Source of the DNA: an uncultured Collinsella sp.
GTDB taxonomy: Bacteria; Actinomycetota; Coriobacteriia; Coriobacteriales; Coriobacteriaceae
DNA length: 32,079 nucleotides
Direction of reading: 5' to 3'
Assembly: GCA_900549025.1 (NCBI GenBank)
Contig: URMZ01000021.1
Location: 1-32,079, forward strand
Shown here: in pieces, positions 16,556-23,801 of the stretch
Numbering within the stretch: the stretch's first letter is position 1
Layout: each line of letters begins with the position of its first letter
Made by a program: the position numbers and the translations under genes
Notes under the pieces: model-generated
Database searches by the model: none
Told to the model about the DNA's origin: nothing
Seen by the model: only the letters and a program-made list of their open reading frames with translations

Positions 16556-16589
16556 GCCTCCCATTTCTTGGACATGAGAAATGGGAGGC
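16556..16589 (+). promoter_or_regulatory. Hairpin hiding the orfA ribosome-binding site
   Basis: A 13-bp perfect stem (16556-16568 with 16577-16589) closes an 8-nt loop. The 3' arm contains GGGAGG, the only good Shine-Dalgarno for orfA, 8 bases before the ATG at 16597. A TTTCTTT tract follows, so the structure may also terminate read-through transcripts. Comparable hairpins in IS10 and IS50 limit transposase expression from outside promoters. Confidence 0.7.
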
Positions 16590-16596
16590 TTTCTTT

Positions 16597-17088
16597 ATGC
16601 GCGTTGATTTGAGGGTGAAGCATGATGCCGAGGCCAGGAAGGCGGCCATAGGGCTCTTCGAGCTCGGACACGGGTATAAATCTGCCGCGATTGCCCTTTC
16701 GCTTCCCGCGGAAGCCGTGAGAAGATGGCAGGAGATATACCGCGCATTCGGGAGCGAGGTGCTGCTGCGCATGGACGGAAAGCAGGGCAGGTACACATAC
16801 GAGCAGAAGGTCGCCGCCGCCTCCGCCGTCGTCGACGGCGGCATGACGAAGACCGAGGCGATGGCGGCGTTCGGCATAATGTCGATGTCGCCGCTCAAGA
16901 AGTGGTGCGCGCTATACCGCCGGGGCGGCGCGGAGGCCCTGCGCCCGAGGCCCAAGGGCCGGCCGAGCGGTTCCAGGGCGAGGCCGCGGACCCGCGAGGA
17001 GGAGCTCGAGGAGCGGTGCCGCAGGCTCGAGGCCGAGGTGGCCTACCTAAAAAAATTACGCGCCCTGGTCGAGAGGGACGGGCTCTGA
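16597..17088 (+). CDS. IS3-family transposase OrfA (helix-turn-helix)
   Basis: The 163-residue protein has two helix-turn-helix units. The first is around residues 10-45 (AAIGLFELGHGYKSAAIAL); the second is around residues 67-105 (YEQKVAAASAVVDGGMTKT). A basic linker (RPKGRPSGSRARPRT) and a C-terminal leucine-zipper-like helix (EEELEERCRRLEAEVAYLKKL) follow. This is the DNA-binding part that recognises the terminal repeats. The ATG at 16597 follows GGGAGG. The frame ends at 17088, after the slippery site. Confidence 0.9.
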   Translation: MRVDLRVKHDAEARKAAIGLFELGHGYKSAAIALSLPAEAVRRWQEIYRAFGSEVLLRMDGKQGRYTYEQKVAAASAVVDGGMTKTEAMAAFGIMSMSPLKKWCALYRRGGAEALRPRPKGRPSGSRARPRTREEELEERCRRLEAEVAYLKKLRALVERDGL

Positions 17089-17096
17089 CCAGGGCG
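17049..17096 (+). promoter_or_regulatory. Programmed -1 frameshift signal
   Basis: The heptamer A_AAA_AAA (17049-17055, read CTA AAA AAA in the orfA frame) is followed after 5 bases by a perfect 10-bp stem, CGCCCTGGTC (17061-17070) with GACCAGGGCG (17087-17096), loop 16 nt. The orfA stop codon lies within this structure. This is the standard arrangement for making the OrfAB transposase in IS3 elements. Confidence 0.85.
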
Positions 17097-17960
17097 AAGG
17101 CCGAAGCGGTCGCGGCCCTGCGCGCCGAGGGACACGCACTCGGGCACCTGCTCGCATGCGCCGAGCTCAAGAGGTCGACCTACTACTACGCCCTCGCGCA
17201 CCCGCCGAGGCCCACGCGCCCCGAGCTCCGGGAGGCGGCCGCCGAGATCTTCTCGCGCACCGCCAACGGCTGCGGGCACCGGCAGATAGCGATGTGCCTC
17301 AGGGCGGAAGAGGGGGCCGTGATAGCCGACAAGACCGTGCTCAAGATGATGCGCGAGATGGGGATCCGCTGCGGGATCAGACGCGAGACGGCCTACCACA
17401 GGTACAACTCGTACAAGGGCGTCGTCGGCAGAACGTTCGAGAACGTGATCGCGAGGGATTTCGACGCCGGGGCCCCGTGGCAGAAGCTGGGGACGGACGT
17501 CACCGAGTTCAAGGTGGCTGGCGGCAAGGCCTACTGGGCCCCGACGCTGGACTTCTGCACCAAGGAGATCGTGGCGAGCGACATATCGACCACGCCCGAC
17601 ATGGCCCAGCAGGTGAGGATGCTCGACGAGCTGCTGTCCAAGATCCCCGAGGGCGCCGCCCCGACCATGCACTCGGACCGGGGCTGGCAGTACCAGCACG
17701 CCTCGTACACATCCAGGCTCGAGGCCGCCGGCATCGTCCAGAGCATGTCCAGGAAGGCGAACTGCATCGACAATGCCGCCACCGAGCAGCTCTTCGGCCA
17801 CGTCAAGGACGAGTTCTACCGGGGCCGCGAGTGGAAGACGTTCGAGGATTTCAAACGCGACCTGGAGGAATACATAGTCCACTGGAACACGAGCCGGAGG
17901 CAGGTAAGATTGAAGGGCCTGACCCCGGAGGAGTTCCGGAATCAGGCCCTTGCGGCCTAG
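17055..17960 (+). CDS. IS3-family transposase OrfB (DDE integrase core), made as OrfAB fusion
   Basis: The coordinates give the -1 frame from the slippery site. The complete transposase would be residues from 16597 joined here by frameshift. An HTH_21-like segment (GCGHRQIAMCLRAE) precedes the integrase core. The DDE triad is visible as GTDVTEF, HSDRGWQY and NAATEQLFGHVKDEFY. The end reads RLKGLTPEEFRNQAL, typical of the family. No good independent start codon with a ribosome-binding site is visible, so expression probably depends on the frameshift. The frame is intact throughout. Confidence 0.9.
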   Translation: MTRPGREGRALTRAKAEAVAALRAEGHALGHLLACAELKRSTYYYALAHPPRPTRPELREAAAEIFSRTANGCGHRQIAMCLRAEEGAVIADKTVLKMMREMGIRCGIRRETAYHRYNSYKGVVGRTFENVIARDFDAGAPWQKLGTDVTEFKVAGGKAYWAPTLDFCTKEIVASDISTTPDMAQQVRMLDELLSKIPEGAAPTMHSDRGWQYQHASYTSRLEAAGIVQSMSRKANCIDNAATEQLFGHVKDEFYRGREWKTFEDFKRDLEEYIVHWNTSRRQVRLKGLTPEEFRNQALAA

Positions 17961-18048
17961 TCGCTATTTAGGGCGTCCAAGATTTGGGGCGCGGTTCATG
18001 TTGTTCTAGCGGGCTATTTGCGTTTAGGCGCTGGTGGCTAAATTATGC

Positions 18049-18288
18049 CTATGAATCTTTAAGTCCAAAAAGGTTATCGGCTTCATCGTCAGGCATATAT
18101 TCCAGCACATCGCCCGGTTGGCAGTCGAGTGCCCGGCATATCGCATCAAGAGTTGAAAAGCGCACGGCAGAAACCTTGCCCGTCTTGATGCGCGACATAT
18201 TGACCTGGGAGATGCCCACGCGTTCCGCAAGCTCTTTGGATGAGATCTTGCGTTCGGCAAGCATGCGGTCAAGCCGCAGAATAATCAT
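18049..18288 (-). CDS. Small XRE/Cro-type HTH regulator
   Basis: This 79-residue protein is almost entirely one helix-turn-helix domain (LAERVGISQVNMSRIKTGK around residues 20-40, then FSTLDAICRALDCQPGDVLEY). It resembles the YozG-like regulators commonly paired with DUF2975 membrane proteins. The ATG is 9 bases after the stop of the upstream membrane gene, with GGGGGAAT as ribosome-binding site. It is likely co-transcribed and may act on the palindrome at 18960-18975. Confidence 0.9.
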   Translation of the reverse strand: MIILRLDRMLAERKISSKELAERVGISQVNMSRIKTGKVSAVRFSTLDAICRALDCQPGDVLEYMPDDEADNLFGLKDS

Positions 18289-18297
18289 GGATTCCCC

Positions 18298-18936
18298 CTA
18301 GAGCAACTCGTCATCTTGTTTTTGCAGGATATACCCGTAGCGGAAGATGCTGGCAATCAGGCAAATAATCAGGCCTGCAAAGAGCATGGAGGGCTCGAAT
18401 AACTGGCCGACGAACGCATCCGTAAAGCTGCCGCCAAATCCTGAGAGTATCATTCCCGTGATTGCGGCGCCAAGAAGCCTCACGGCAACGCCGCCGATAA
18501 AGAATAAATGTCCTACTCGACGAAGTGTCTGGTTACATTCAAGGTCAAAGGGCCTGCCTTCCTTTTCAATGTTGAAGAAAAGCCTGCGCACGCTTAGCGC
18601 GATGGTAAGCGCGAGACATGTCATCAAGAGGCTTCCTATGGCAGTGTGACCATCGTGTGCGACGAGCATAAGTGGGGCCTGCGCATCGGTACCGACGATA
18701 GCAAGGCATGGCCCTTCGCCGGCTTGAAGTTCTACGGATTGGAGACACGACCCTTGGGAGAGGCCAGGCAATATGAGTAGAAGATCAATCGCAATGACTG
18801 CGAGAAGTCCCAGAGCGAGCGCGGTGGTAATGCAGATTGTGGCCCATTTGCAGATGCGAGCGAGCTTCCTCAGTTTGGCTATCGTCTGTTCGCGGCTGAT
18901 GGTTTCATTCGATATAGATGCGTTTCGATGGACCAT
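18298..18936 (-). CDS. DUF2975-type membrane protein
   Basis: The 212-residue protein has four predicted TM segments, roughly at residues 30-55, 95-115, 130-155 and 175-200 from the chosen start. The region before the last segment and the gene pairing with a small HTH protein match DUF2975. The start at 18936 (MVHRNAS) has GGAGGGG just upstream. An ATG at 18975 would add 13 residues but lies inside a perfect palindrome that looks like an operator over the promoter. Function unknown. Confidence 0.75.
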   Translation of the reverse strand: MVHRNASISNETISREQTIAKLRKLARICKWATICITTALALGLLAVIAIDLLLILPGLSQGSCLQSVELQAGEGPCLAIVGTDAQAPLMLVAHDGHTAIGSLLMTCLALTIALSVRRLFFNIEKEGRPFDLECNQTLRRVGHLFFIGGVAVRLLGAAITGMILSGFGGSFTDAFVGQLFEPSMLFAGLIICLIASIFRYGYILQKQDDELL

Positions 18937-18959
18937 GACCCCTCCAATCGGCGTTTTGG

Positions 18960-18975
18960 ATGATACTTGTATCAT
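18960..18975. promoter_or_regulatory. Palindromic operator before the DUF2975/HTH pair
   Basis: There is a perfect dyad, ATGATAC TT GTATCAT. Read on the minus strand, TATGAT overlaps it and could be the -10 box. Tandem AACGATAA repeats lie just upstream (about 18986-19001). It is likely bound by the HTH regulator of the pair (inference). Confidence 0.55.
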
Positions 18976-19185
18976 ATCAGAATTAACGATAAACGATAAA
19001 TAATTACGTATACTGAGTAAGTAATGATTGAAAACGATTAGCGTGAGCTATTAGCTCATTTTGGATGCCGGAGTTTGGCGTTCGGGGGATGAGGACAAAT
19101 GCCAAAACTTCCCGTGATCGCACAAGTGCTTCATCGGGTTTCCCCGATTCATATGGGAAAACAACTGCAAACGATTGCAAGTAAC

Positions 19186-19215
19186 CGGTGAACGGTCGAA
19201 AACTACCGTTCACCG
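19186..19215. promoter_or_regulatory. 11-bp dyad, candidate operator 1
   Basis: CGGTGAACGGT and ACCGTTCACCG are perfectly inverted around an 8-nt centre. The same layout recurs with mismatches at 19402-19432, where CCGGTAAACGGTCGA replaces CCGGTGAACGGTCGA. Two spaced copies in one control region suggest cooperative binding of one regulator. Confidence 0.5.
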
Positions 19216-19363
19216 ATAATCTCAAAACTGGTTCTAACTGGTATTAAGTCAAAAAGACCAATTCACATATCTTCACAATGACCTGCAATTTTTCTACACG
19301 CTATTTTTAGCCGCCCTACGTTGTTTAGACACAGGAAAAGATCAGATTTTTTGCCAAAGCATT

Positions 19364-19377
19364 TCGAAACGGTTTCA
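19364..19377. promoter_or_regulatory. LacI/CcpA-like operator
   Basis: TCGAAACGGTTTCA matches 12 of 14 positions of the cre-type consensus TGWAANCGNTNWCA. This would be sensible in front of a sugar PTS, but a single near-match could occur by chance. Confidence 0.4.
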
Positions 19378-19509
19378 AAACCGCAGGTAGAAGTGTTAAC
19401 GACCGGTAAACGGTCGATTTATCACCGTGAGCGGTGCAAAAACGTTTTACCGTATGAATCAACGAAAGCGACCTCTTCTGGGGTGATATAGTGACAACAA
19501 CACGTCACG

Positions 19510-19521
19510 TGGTTACTACCA
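19510..19521. promoter_or_regulatory. GntR (NagR/DasR-like) operator before the PTS operon
   Basis: TGGT-TACT-ACCA matches the TGGT-N4-ACCA form of dre/NagR boxes. The 13-nt string TGGTTACTACCAG is repeated exactly before agaS at 23803. A degenerate companion (CCACTGGTC) follows within 20 bases. Confidence 0.6.
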
Positions 19522-19638
19522 GTTTAGAAACCACTGGTCTTCAAAGAACGCTTTCTAAGAAGCTTTAAGGGCGAGCGCCCGCTGGCTTCCGAAAATCATC
19601 GGACTCAGATCGTACACACCTTCGGAAGGGAAATTTGA

Positions 19639-20082
19639 ATGGTTGGCTTTATTCTTACCGGTCATGGACAGTTCGCACCCGGTCTTGCAAGCGCTATCGC
19701 TATGGTTGCCGGCGACCAGCCTGCTTTTACCGTCGTTCCTTTTGAGGGCGACCAGGCCGCATCCTACGGTGAGGATCTCCGCGCCGCTATTACCGCCATG
19801 CGCGAGGAGTGCGATGGCGTGCTTGTCTTTACCGACCTGCTTGGCGGCACCCCGTTCAACCAGTCGATGATGATTGCCCAGGATGTCGACAACGTCGAGG
19901 TTCTGACTGGCACCAACCTTCCCATGGTTATTGAGCTTCTGTTCCTCCGCGGCAATGCCACGCTCGCCGAGCTTGGCGAGCAGGCCGTGACCGTTGGCCA
20001 GACGGGCGTCACCGCCCAGACGGTCGCATCCGTTGCCGGCTCCGAGGAAGAGGATATCTTCGGCGACGAGGACGGCATTTAA
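19639..20082 (+). CDS. PTS EIIA, mannose/sorbose family (AgaF-like)
   Basis: The 147-residue protein is the soluble EIIA that accepts phosphate from HPr and passes it to EIIB. The active His is in FILTGHGQFAPGL (His9), followed by the GDLRAAI-type helix and DLLGGTPFNQS, both typical of the ManX/AgaF family. The last residues are acidic. It is the first gene of the PTS operon; its stop overlaps the next ATG by one base. Substrate assignment to an amino sugar rests on the downstream agaS, nagA and lacC genes. Confidence 0.93.
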   Translation: MVGFILTGHGQFAPGLASAIAMVAGDQPAFTVVPFEGDQAASYGEDLRAAITAMREECDGVLVFTDLLGGTPFNQSMMIAQDVDNVEVLTGTNLPMVIELLFLRGNATLAELGEQAVTVGQTGVTAQTVASVAGSEEEDIFGDEDGI

Positions 20083-20363
20083 TGGCCGATTTCGGAGCCA
20101 ACGTCCTGAGCTCCTCGGTCGCCCTTTTAGGCCTGCTTGTCATCATGGGCTTGATTTACACCATCTGGTCGCAAATCAACATGAAGAAGAAGCAGAAGTA
20201 CTTCAAGGAGCTGCACACCGAGCTCAAGCCGGGTCAGGAGGTTCTTTTCGCCGGCGGTATCTACGGAACCGTCAAAGGCTTCGAAGGCGAGAAGGTCCAG
20301 ATCAAAGTCCGATCCGGAGCCGTCGTAGATGTTTCGCGTTACGCGATTCAGGAGATCAAGTAA
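20082..20363 (+). CDS. yajC: YajC-like membrane protein inside the PTS operon
   Basis: The 93-residue protein has one N-terminal TM helix (about residues 10-30, SVALLGLLVIMGLIYTIW). A basic stretch (KKKQKYFKEL) and a YajC-type domain (LKPGQEVLFAGGIYGTVKGF) follow. Canonical YajC is an accessory subunit of the Sec translocon, usually next to tgt or secDF. Here it is translationally coupled to EIIA and followed by EIIB, so a PTS-dedicated role, such as stabilising EIIC/EIID in the membrane, is possible but unproven. Confidence 0.85.
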   Translation: MADFGANVLSSSVALLGLLVIMGLIYTIWSQINMKKKQKYFKELHTELKPGQEVLFAGGIYGTVKGFEGEKVQIKVRSGAVVDVSRYAIQEIK

Positions 20364-20399
20364 CTGTCGTCAGCAAATAACGAAAGGAAGCTGATCAAC

Positions 20400-20882
20400 A
20401 TGGCAGAACCCAACATTCTTCTTACCCGCATCGATAACCGACTGGTTCATGGTCAGGTTGCCACCCAGTGGAACTCCACCCTGGGCTCCAACCTCATCCT
20501 CGTCGCCAACGACGACGTGGCGTCCAACACCATGCGCCAGAACCTCATGAAGATGGCCGCTCCCGCCGGCGTCGCTACGCGTTTCTTCTCTCTGCAGAAG
20601 ACCATCGACGTCATTGGCAAGGCGAGCCCGCGCCAGAAGATATTCATCGTGGCCGAAACACCGGAAGACGTGCTTACGCTCGTCAAGGGCGGTGTGCCTA
20701 TAAAGAAGGTAAACATCGGCAACATGCACATGTCGGAAGGAAAGCGCCAAGTCGCCACCTCCGTCGCAGTTAACGACGAGGATGTCGCTGCGTTTAAAGA
20801 GCTGCAGGAATTGGGGGTGGAGTTGGAGATCAGGCGCGTTCCGAGCACGCCTGTTGAGGACACGAGCAAGCTCTTCTCGTAA
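20400..20882 (+). CDS. PTS EIIB, mannose/GalNAc family
   Basis: The 160-residue EIIB has the phospho-acceptor His17 in LLTRIDNRLVHGQV, the family signature. The body contains SPRQKIFIV and TLVKGGVPIKKVNIGNMH. It passes phosphate from EIIA to sugar imported by EIIC/EIID. GAAAGGAAG precedes the ATG. A paralogue with Tyr in place of His17 lies at 30125-30619. Confidence 0.95.
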   Translation: MAEPNILLTRIDNRLVHGQVATQWNSTLGSNLILVANDDVASNTMRQNLMKMAAPAGVATRFFSLQKTIDVIGKASPRQKIFIVAETPEDVLTLVKGGVPIKKVNIGNMHMSEGKRQVATSVAVNDEDVAAFKELQELGVELEIRRVPSTPVEDTSKLFS

Positions 20883-20972
20883 TCCTCGTGATCCACGTTG
20901 TCAGGAGTGAAACCCTGACGTTCTGTACGTGATATCCAAAGTGCGTACATTCATTTTGAAAGGAGGAGCAAG

Positions 20973-21773
20973 ATGGAATACTCGATCATCCAGATCGCTC
21001 TGGTCTTCGTCGTCACGTTCATCGCGGCAATCGACCAGTTTGACTTCCTCGAGTCTCTCTATCAGCCCATCGTCACCGGCGCCGTCATCGGTCTTATCCT
21101 TGGCGACCTCAACACCGGTCTTCTCGTGGGTGGTACTTATCAGCTCATGACGATCGGCAACATGCCGATCGGAGGCGCTCAGCCGCCTAACGCCGTCATC
21201 GGCGGCATCATGGCAGCCATTCTCGCTATCGCCACGGGTCTCGAGCCCAACGCGGCAGTCGGCCTTGCCATTCCGTTCGCTCTGCTTGGTCAGCTCGGCG
21301 TTACCCTGGTCTTCACGCTTATGTCCCCGCTTATGTCCACGGCCGATAACATGGCTCATAACGCGGACACCAAGGGCATCGAGCGCCTGAACTACTTCGC
21401 CATGGCTCTGCTCGGCCTGATCTTCGCTGTCGTCGTCACCCTGTTCTTCATCGCTGGCGCTACCATTGGTCAGACCATCGCTTCCGCCATCCCGACTTGG
21501 CTGCAGACCGGTCTGTCCGCTGCAGGCGGCATGATGCGCTTCGTCGGCTTCGCCGTCCTGCTCAAGGTTATGATGAACCGCGATATGTGGGGCTTCTTCC
21601 TCATGGGCTTCGGCCTCGCGCTCATCACCGTTGCCAACGATTCTCTGGCAACCCCTGCTCTGCTTATCCTCGCTCTCATCGGCTTCGGCATCGCTTTCTG
21701 GGACTTCCAGCAGCAGACCGAGCTGAAGGGTGCAGCTGTTTCTGACGGAGGTGACTTCGAAGATGGCATCTAA
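20973..21773 (+). CDS. PTS EIIC, mannose/GalNAc family
   Basis: The 266-residue membrane channel subunit has about seven or eight hydrophobic segments. Family marks are ALVFVVTFIAAIDQF near the start, IGLILGDLNTGLLVGGTYQL and GNMPIGGAQPPNAV. AAAGGAGGAGCAAG is the ribosome-binding site. The last 11 bases overlap EIID. The closest logical partners are AgaW/AgaC-type proteins, given the catabolic genes downstream. Confidence 0.94.
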   Translation: MEYSIIQIALVFVVTFIAAIDQFDFLESLYQPIVTGAVIGLILGDLNTGLLVGGTYQLMTIGNMPIGGAQPPNAVIGGIMAAILAIATGLEPNAAVGLAIPFALLGQLGVTLVFTLMSPLMSTADNMAHNADTKGIERLNYFAMALLGLIFAVVVTLFFIAGATIGQTIASAIPTWLQTGLSAAGGMMRFVGFAVLLKVMMNRDMWGFFLMGFGLALITVANDSLATPALLILALIGFGIAFWDFQQQTELKGAAVSDGGDFEDGI

Positions 21774-22845
21774 TGAGTATGTGATCCCGGAGCACTACGA
21801 GGATCTCACTCCTGCTCCGCAGCTCGACCAGAAGACCCTCAACAAGATGGCTTGGCGCTCCTGCTTCCTGCAGGCCTCGTTCAACTACGAGCGTATGCAG
21901 GCCGCTGGCTGGCTCTACTCCATCATCCCTGGTCTGGAGAAGATCCACACCAACAAGAACGACCTCGCGGCTTCCATGAGCCACAACCTGGAGTTCTTCA
22001 ACACCCACCCGTTCCTCGTCACCTTTGTTATGGGCATCGTGCTTTCGCTCGAGCAGAACAAGGTTGACATCCCCACGATCCGCGCCGTCCGCGTCGCCGC
22101 AATGGGCCCGCTCGGTGGTATCGGTGACGCCCTGTTCTGGCTGACGCTCGTGCCTATCACGGCCGGCATCACCTCCAACATGGCCATCAACGGCAACGCT
22201 GCTGCGCCGATCATCTTCCTGGTGATCTTCAACGCTGTCCAGTTCGCTCTGCGCTTCTGGCTCATGAACTGGTCCTACAAGCTTGGCACCAGCGCTATTG
22301 ACGCTCTGACCGCCAACATGCAGGCCTTCACGCGTGCCGCTTCCATCATGGGCGTCTTCGTCGTCGGTTGCCTGGTCGTCACCATGGGTGGCACCCAGAT
22401 CAACCTCCAGATCCCCAACGGCACCACCCGTGGTCTCTCCGCTACTACCGTGATCGTCTCCGAGAAGGAGGCCGAGAACTTCACCGGTATGGAGGGCATC
22501 GATACCGAGACCGCTGAGGCCGGTACCATCGCCATGACCGATAAGGACGGCAACGCCCTTACCGCTTCCGATGCCGACGGCAACGCTGTCGAGTGCGGCG
22601 TCACCGATCTGGGTAACGGCATGGAGTCCGTGACCTACGGCACCGTTACCGAGGATCCGGTCAACTTCTCTGTTGCCGACACCCTCAACACCATCGTCCC
22701 GAAGCTCGTCCCGCTTATGCTTACGCTGCTGCTTTACTACATGTTCGCTAAGCACAGCTGGACCCCGACCAAGGGCATTCTCCTGCTCTTCGTCCTTGGC
22801 ATCCTGGGCGCTGGCCCGCTTGGTCTCTGGCCGAGCATCTGGTAA
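21763..22845 (+). CDS. PTS EIID, mannose family, with enlarged loop
   Basis: The 360-residue EIID has the family features LNKMAWRSCFLQASFNYER, RAVRVAAMGPLGGIGDALFW and a C-terminal membrane part (VPKLVPLMLTLLLYYMF). EIID proteins are usually about 270-305 residues. The excess here lies around residues 220-300, a hydrophilic insert rich in Thr, Asp, Glu and Gly between two TM regions. The ATG at 21763 was chosen because it begins the conserved N-terminus and follows GGAGG; a GTG 11 codons upstream is inside EIIC. Confidence 0.93.
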   Translation: MASNEYVIPEHYEDLTPAPQLDQKTLNKMAWRSCFLQASFNYERMQAAGWLYSIIPGLEKIHTNKNDLAASMSHNLEFFNTHPFLVTFVMGIVLSLEQNKVDIPTIRAVRVAAMGPLGGIGDALFWLTLVPITAGITSNMAINGNAAAPIIFLVIFNAVQFALRFWLMNWSYKLGTSAIDALTANMQAFTRAASIMGVFVVGCLVVTMGGTQINLQIPNGTTRGLSATTVIVSEKEAENFTGMEGIDTETAEAGTIAMTDKDGNALTASDADGNAVECGVTDLGNGMESVTYGTVTEDPVNFSVADTLNTIVPKLVPLMLTLLLYYMFAKHSWTPTKGILLLFVLGILGAGPLGLWPSIW

Positions 22846-22911
22846 GGCTCTAGCTTGAGGGGTGTGTCCCTACGCGGCTCACACCCCGACCCCTTAAGCC
22901 ATGTGTATGTT

Positions 22912-22945
22912 AAAAGCCGCGTGCTCTAAAGAGCGCGCGGCTTTT
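22912..22945 (+). terminator. Rho-independent terminator of the PTS operon
   Basis: The stem AAAAGCCGCG / CGCGGCTTTT extends inward through GCTC / GAGC around a TAAA loop and is followed by GTTTTCTT. Confidence 0.9.
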
Positions 22946-23030
22946 GTTTTCTTAATGATTCGGGTGTGGCAGACAGATAATGCATAACACCCTAGGTAGT
23001 TAGCCGAATTCGAGCAAAAGGGAGGATAGA

Positions 23031-23762
23031 ATGGCGATCGGAGCGCGTAAGCAACCGCTGTACGATCAGCTGGTCGATATTCTGACCGAAAAGATTGACC
23101 ATGAATATCGCGCCGGTGACATGATTCCTTCCGAGCGCGAACTTTCGGAGCGCTATGGTCTCTCGCGCACTACGGTACGCCTGGCTCTGCAGGAACTGGA
23201 GCGTTTAGGACTGGTGGTTCGGCAGCACGGTCGCGGTACCTTTGTGACCGACCGTTCGGCAAAAGCAACCAATCTTATGCAGTCCTACAGCTTTACCGAG
23301 CAGATGCGCGCGATGGGTCGAGAACCCGAGACCACGATTCTCGAGTTTTGCGAGATGGAGGCCGATAAGAATCTGGCCGAGCATATGGGATTGCGCATCG
23401 GTGATCGCATTTTTAAGCTCAAACGCCTTCGTTCTGCCGACAACATGCCCATGATGGTCGAACGCAGCTATCTACCGGTTCGTCAATTTCTGTCCCTAAA
23501 GCGGCCGCTGCTGGAGCGTAAGCCGCTTTACGATGTGATTGAGCAGGACTTTCAGCAAAAGATTCGCGTGGCCGAAGAGGAGTTCTATGCGAGCATAGCC
23601 CGTCCCACCGATGCCCACCTTTTGGGAATTGTCGAGGGCTCGCCTGTGCTCGATTTGGTCAGGACTACGTATAACGAGTCAAACGAGGTAGTGGAGTACA
23701 CACTCTCGGTTGCTCGTGCCGATCAGTTTAAATACAAGGTTTACCACCAGCGCAGTAACTAG
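23031..23762 (+). CDS. GntR/HutC-family regulator with UTRA domain
   Basis: The 243-residue protein has an N-terminal winged helix (PLYDQLVDILTEKI, PSERELSERYGLSRTTVRLALQELE) and RQHGRGTFV at the wing. A UTRA ligand domain occupies residues about 90-240. This layout is that of NagR/DasR/AgaR-type sensors of phosphorylated amino sugars. GGGAGGAT precedes the ATG. It sits between the PTS operon and agaS, both of which have a TGGTTACTACCAG site, so it is the probable repressor of the locus. Confidence 0.93.
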   Translation: MAIGARKQPLYDQLVDILTEKIDHEYRAGDMIPSERELSERYGLSRTTVRLALQELERLGLVVRQHGRGTFVTDRSAKATNLMQSYSFTEQMRAMGREPETTILEFCEMEADKNLAEHMGLRIGDRIFKLKRLRSADNMPMMVERSYLPVRQFLSLKRPLLERKPLYDVIEQDFQQKIRVAEEEFYASIARPTDAHLLGIVEGSPVLDLVRTTYNESNEVVEYTLSVARADQFKYKVYHQRSN

Positions 23763-23801
23763 TGCTCGCATCGTTTCCATATGGTGATTCTTTGCATTTA
23801 A

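Larger units (their letters stand above)
16526..18018 (+). mobile_element. IS3-family insertion sequence (IS150-like group)
   Basis: Terminal 16-bp perfect inverted repeats AATAGCCCGCTAGAAC (16526-16541) and its complement (18003-18018) enclose orfA and orfB. Internal sequence near both ends (GAAC...GC...TCTTGGAC) also matches in inverted orientation with small gaps. Overlapping orfA/orfB, an A7 slippery site and the DDE motifs define the IS3 family. No clear short target duplication is visible at these ends. Outside the ends, AGCCACC-GAGCGC (about 16494) and GCGCTGGTGGCT (about 18028) are also inverted, so the true ends may lie about 30 bp further out. The element appears intact and potentially active. 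Confidence 0.9.
18976..19638 (+). other. AT-rich control region ahead of the PTS operon
   Basis: This stretch of about 660 bases has no credible gene and is clearly lower in GC than its neighbours. It holds several dyads: 19186-19215, a degenerate second copy at 19402-19432, a LacI/CcpA-like site at 19364-19377, a palindrome AAAACGTTTT at 19439-19448, and a GntR-type site at 19510-19521. A weak -10 (TATAGT, 19487-19492) lies upstream of the last. GGAAGGG before 19639 is the ribosome-binding site of the EIIA gene. Confidence 0.7.

Noticed and set aside
19004..19225. Small minus-strand frame of 73 codons in the PTS control region
   Set aside because: No ribosome-binding site or family resemblance; its 5' end overlaps the 11-bp dyad at 19186-19215, and the region looks regulatory.
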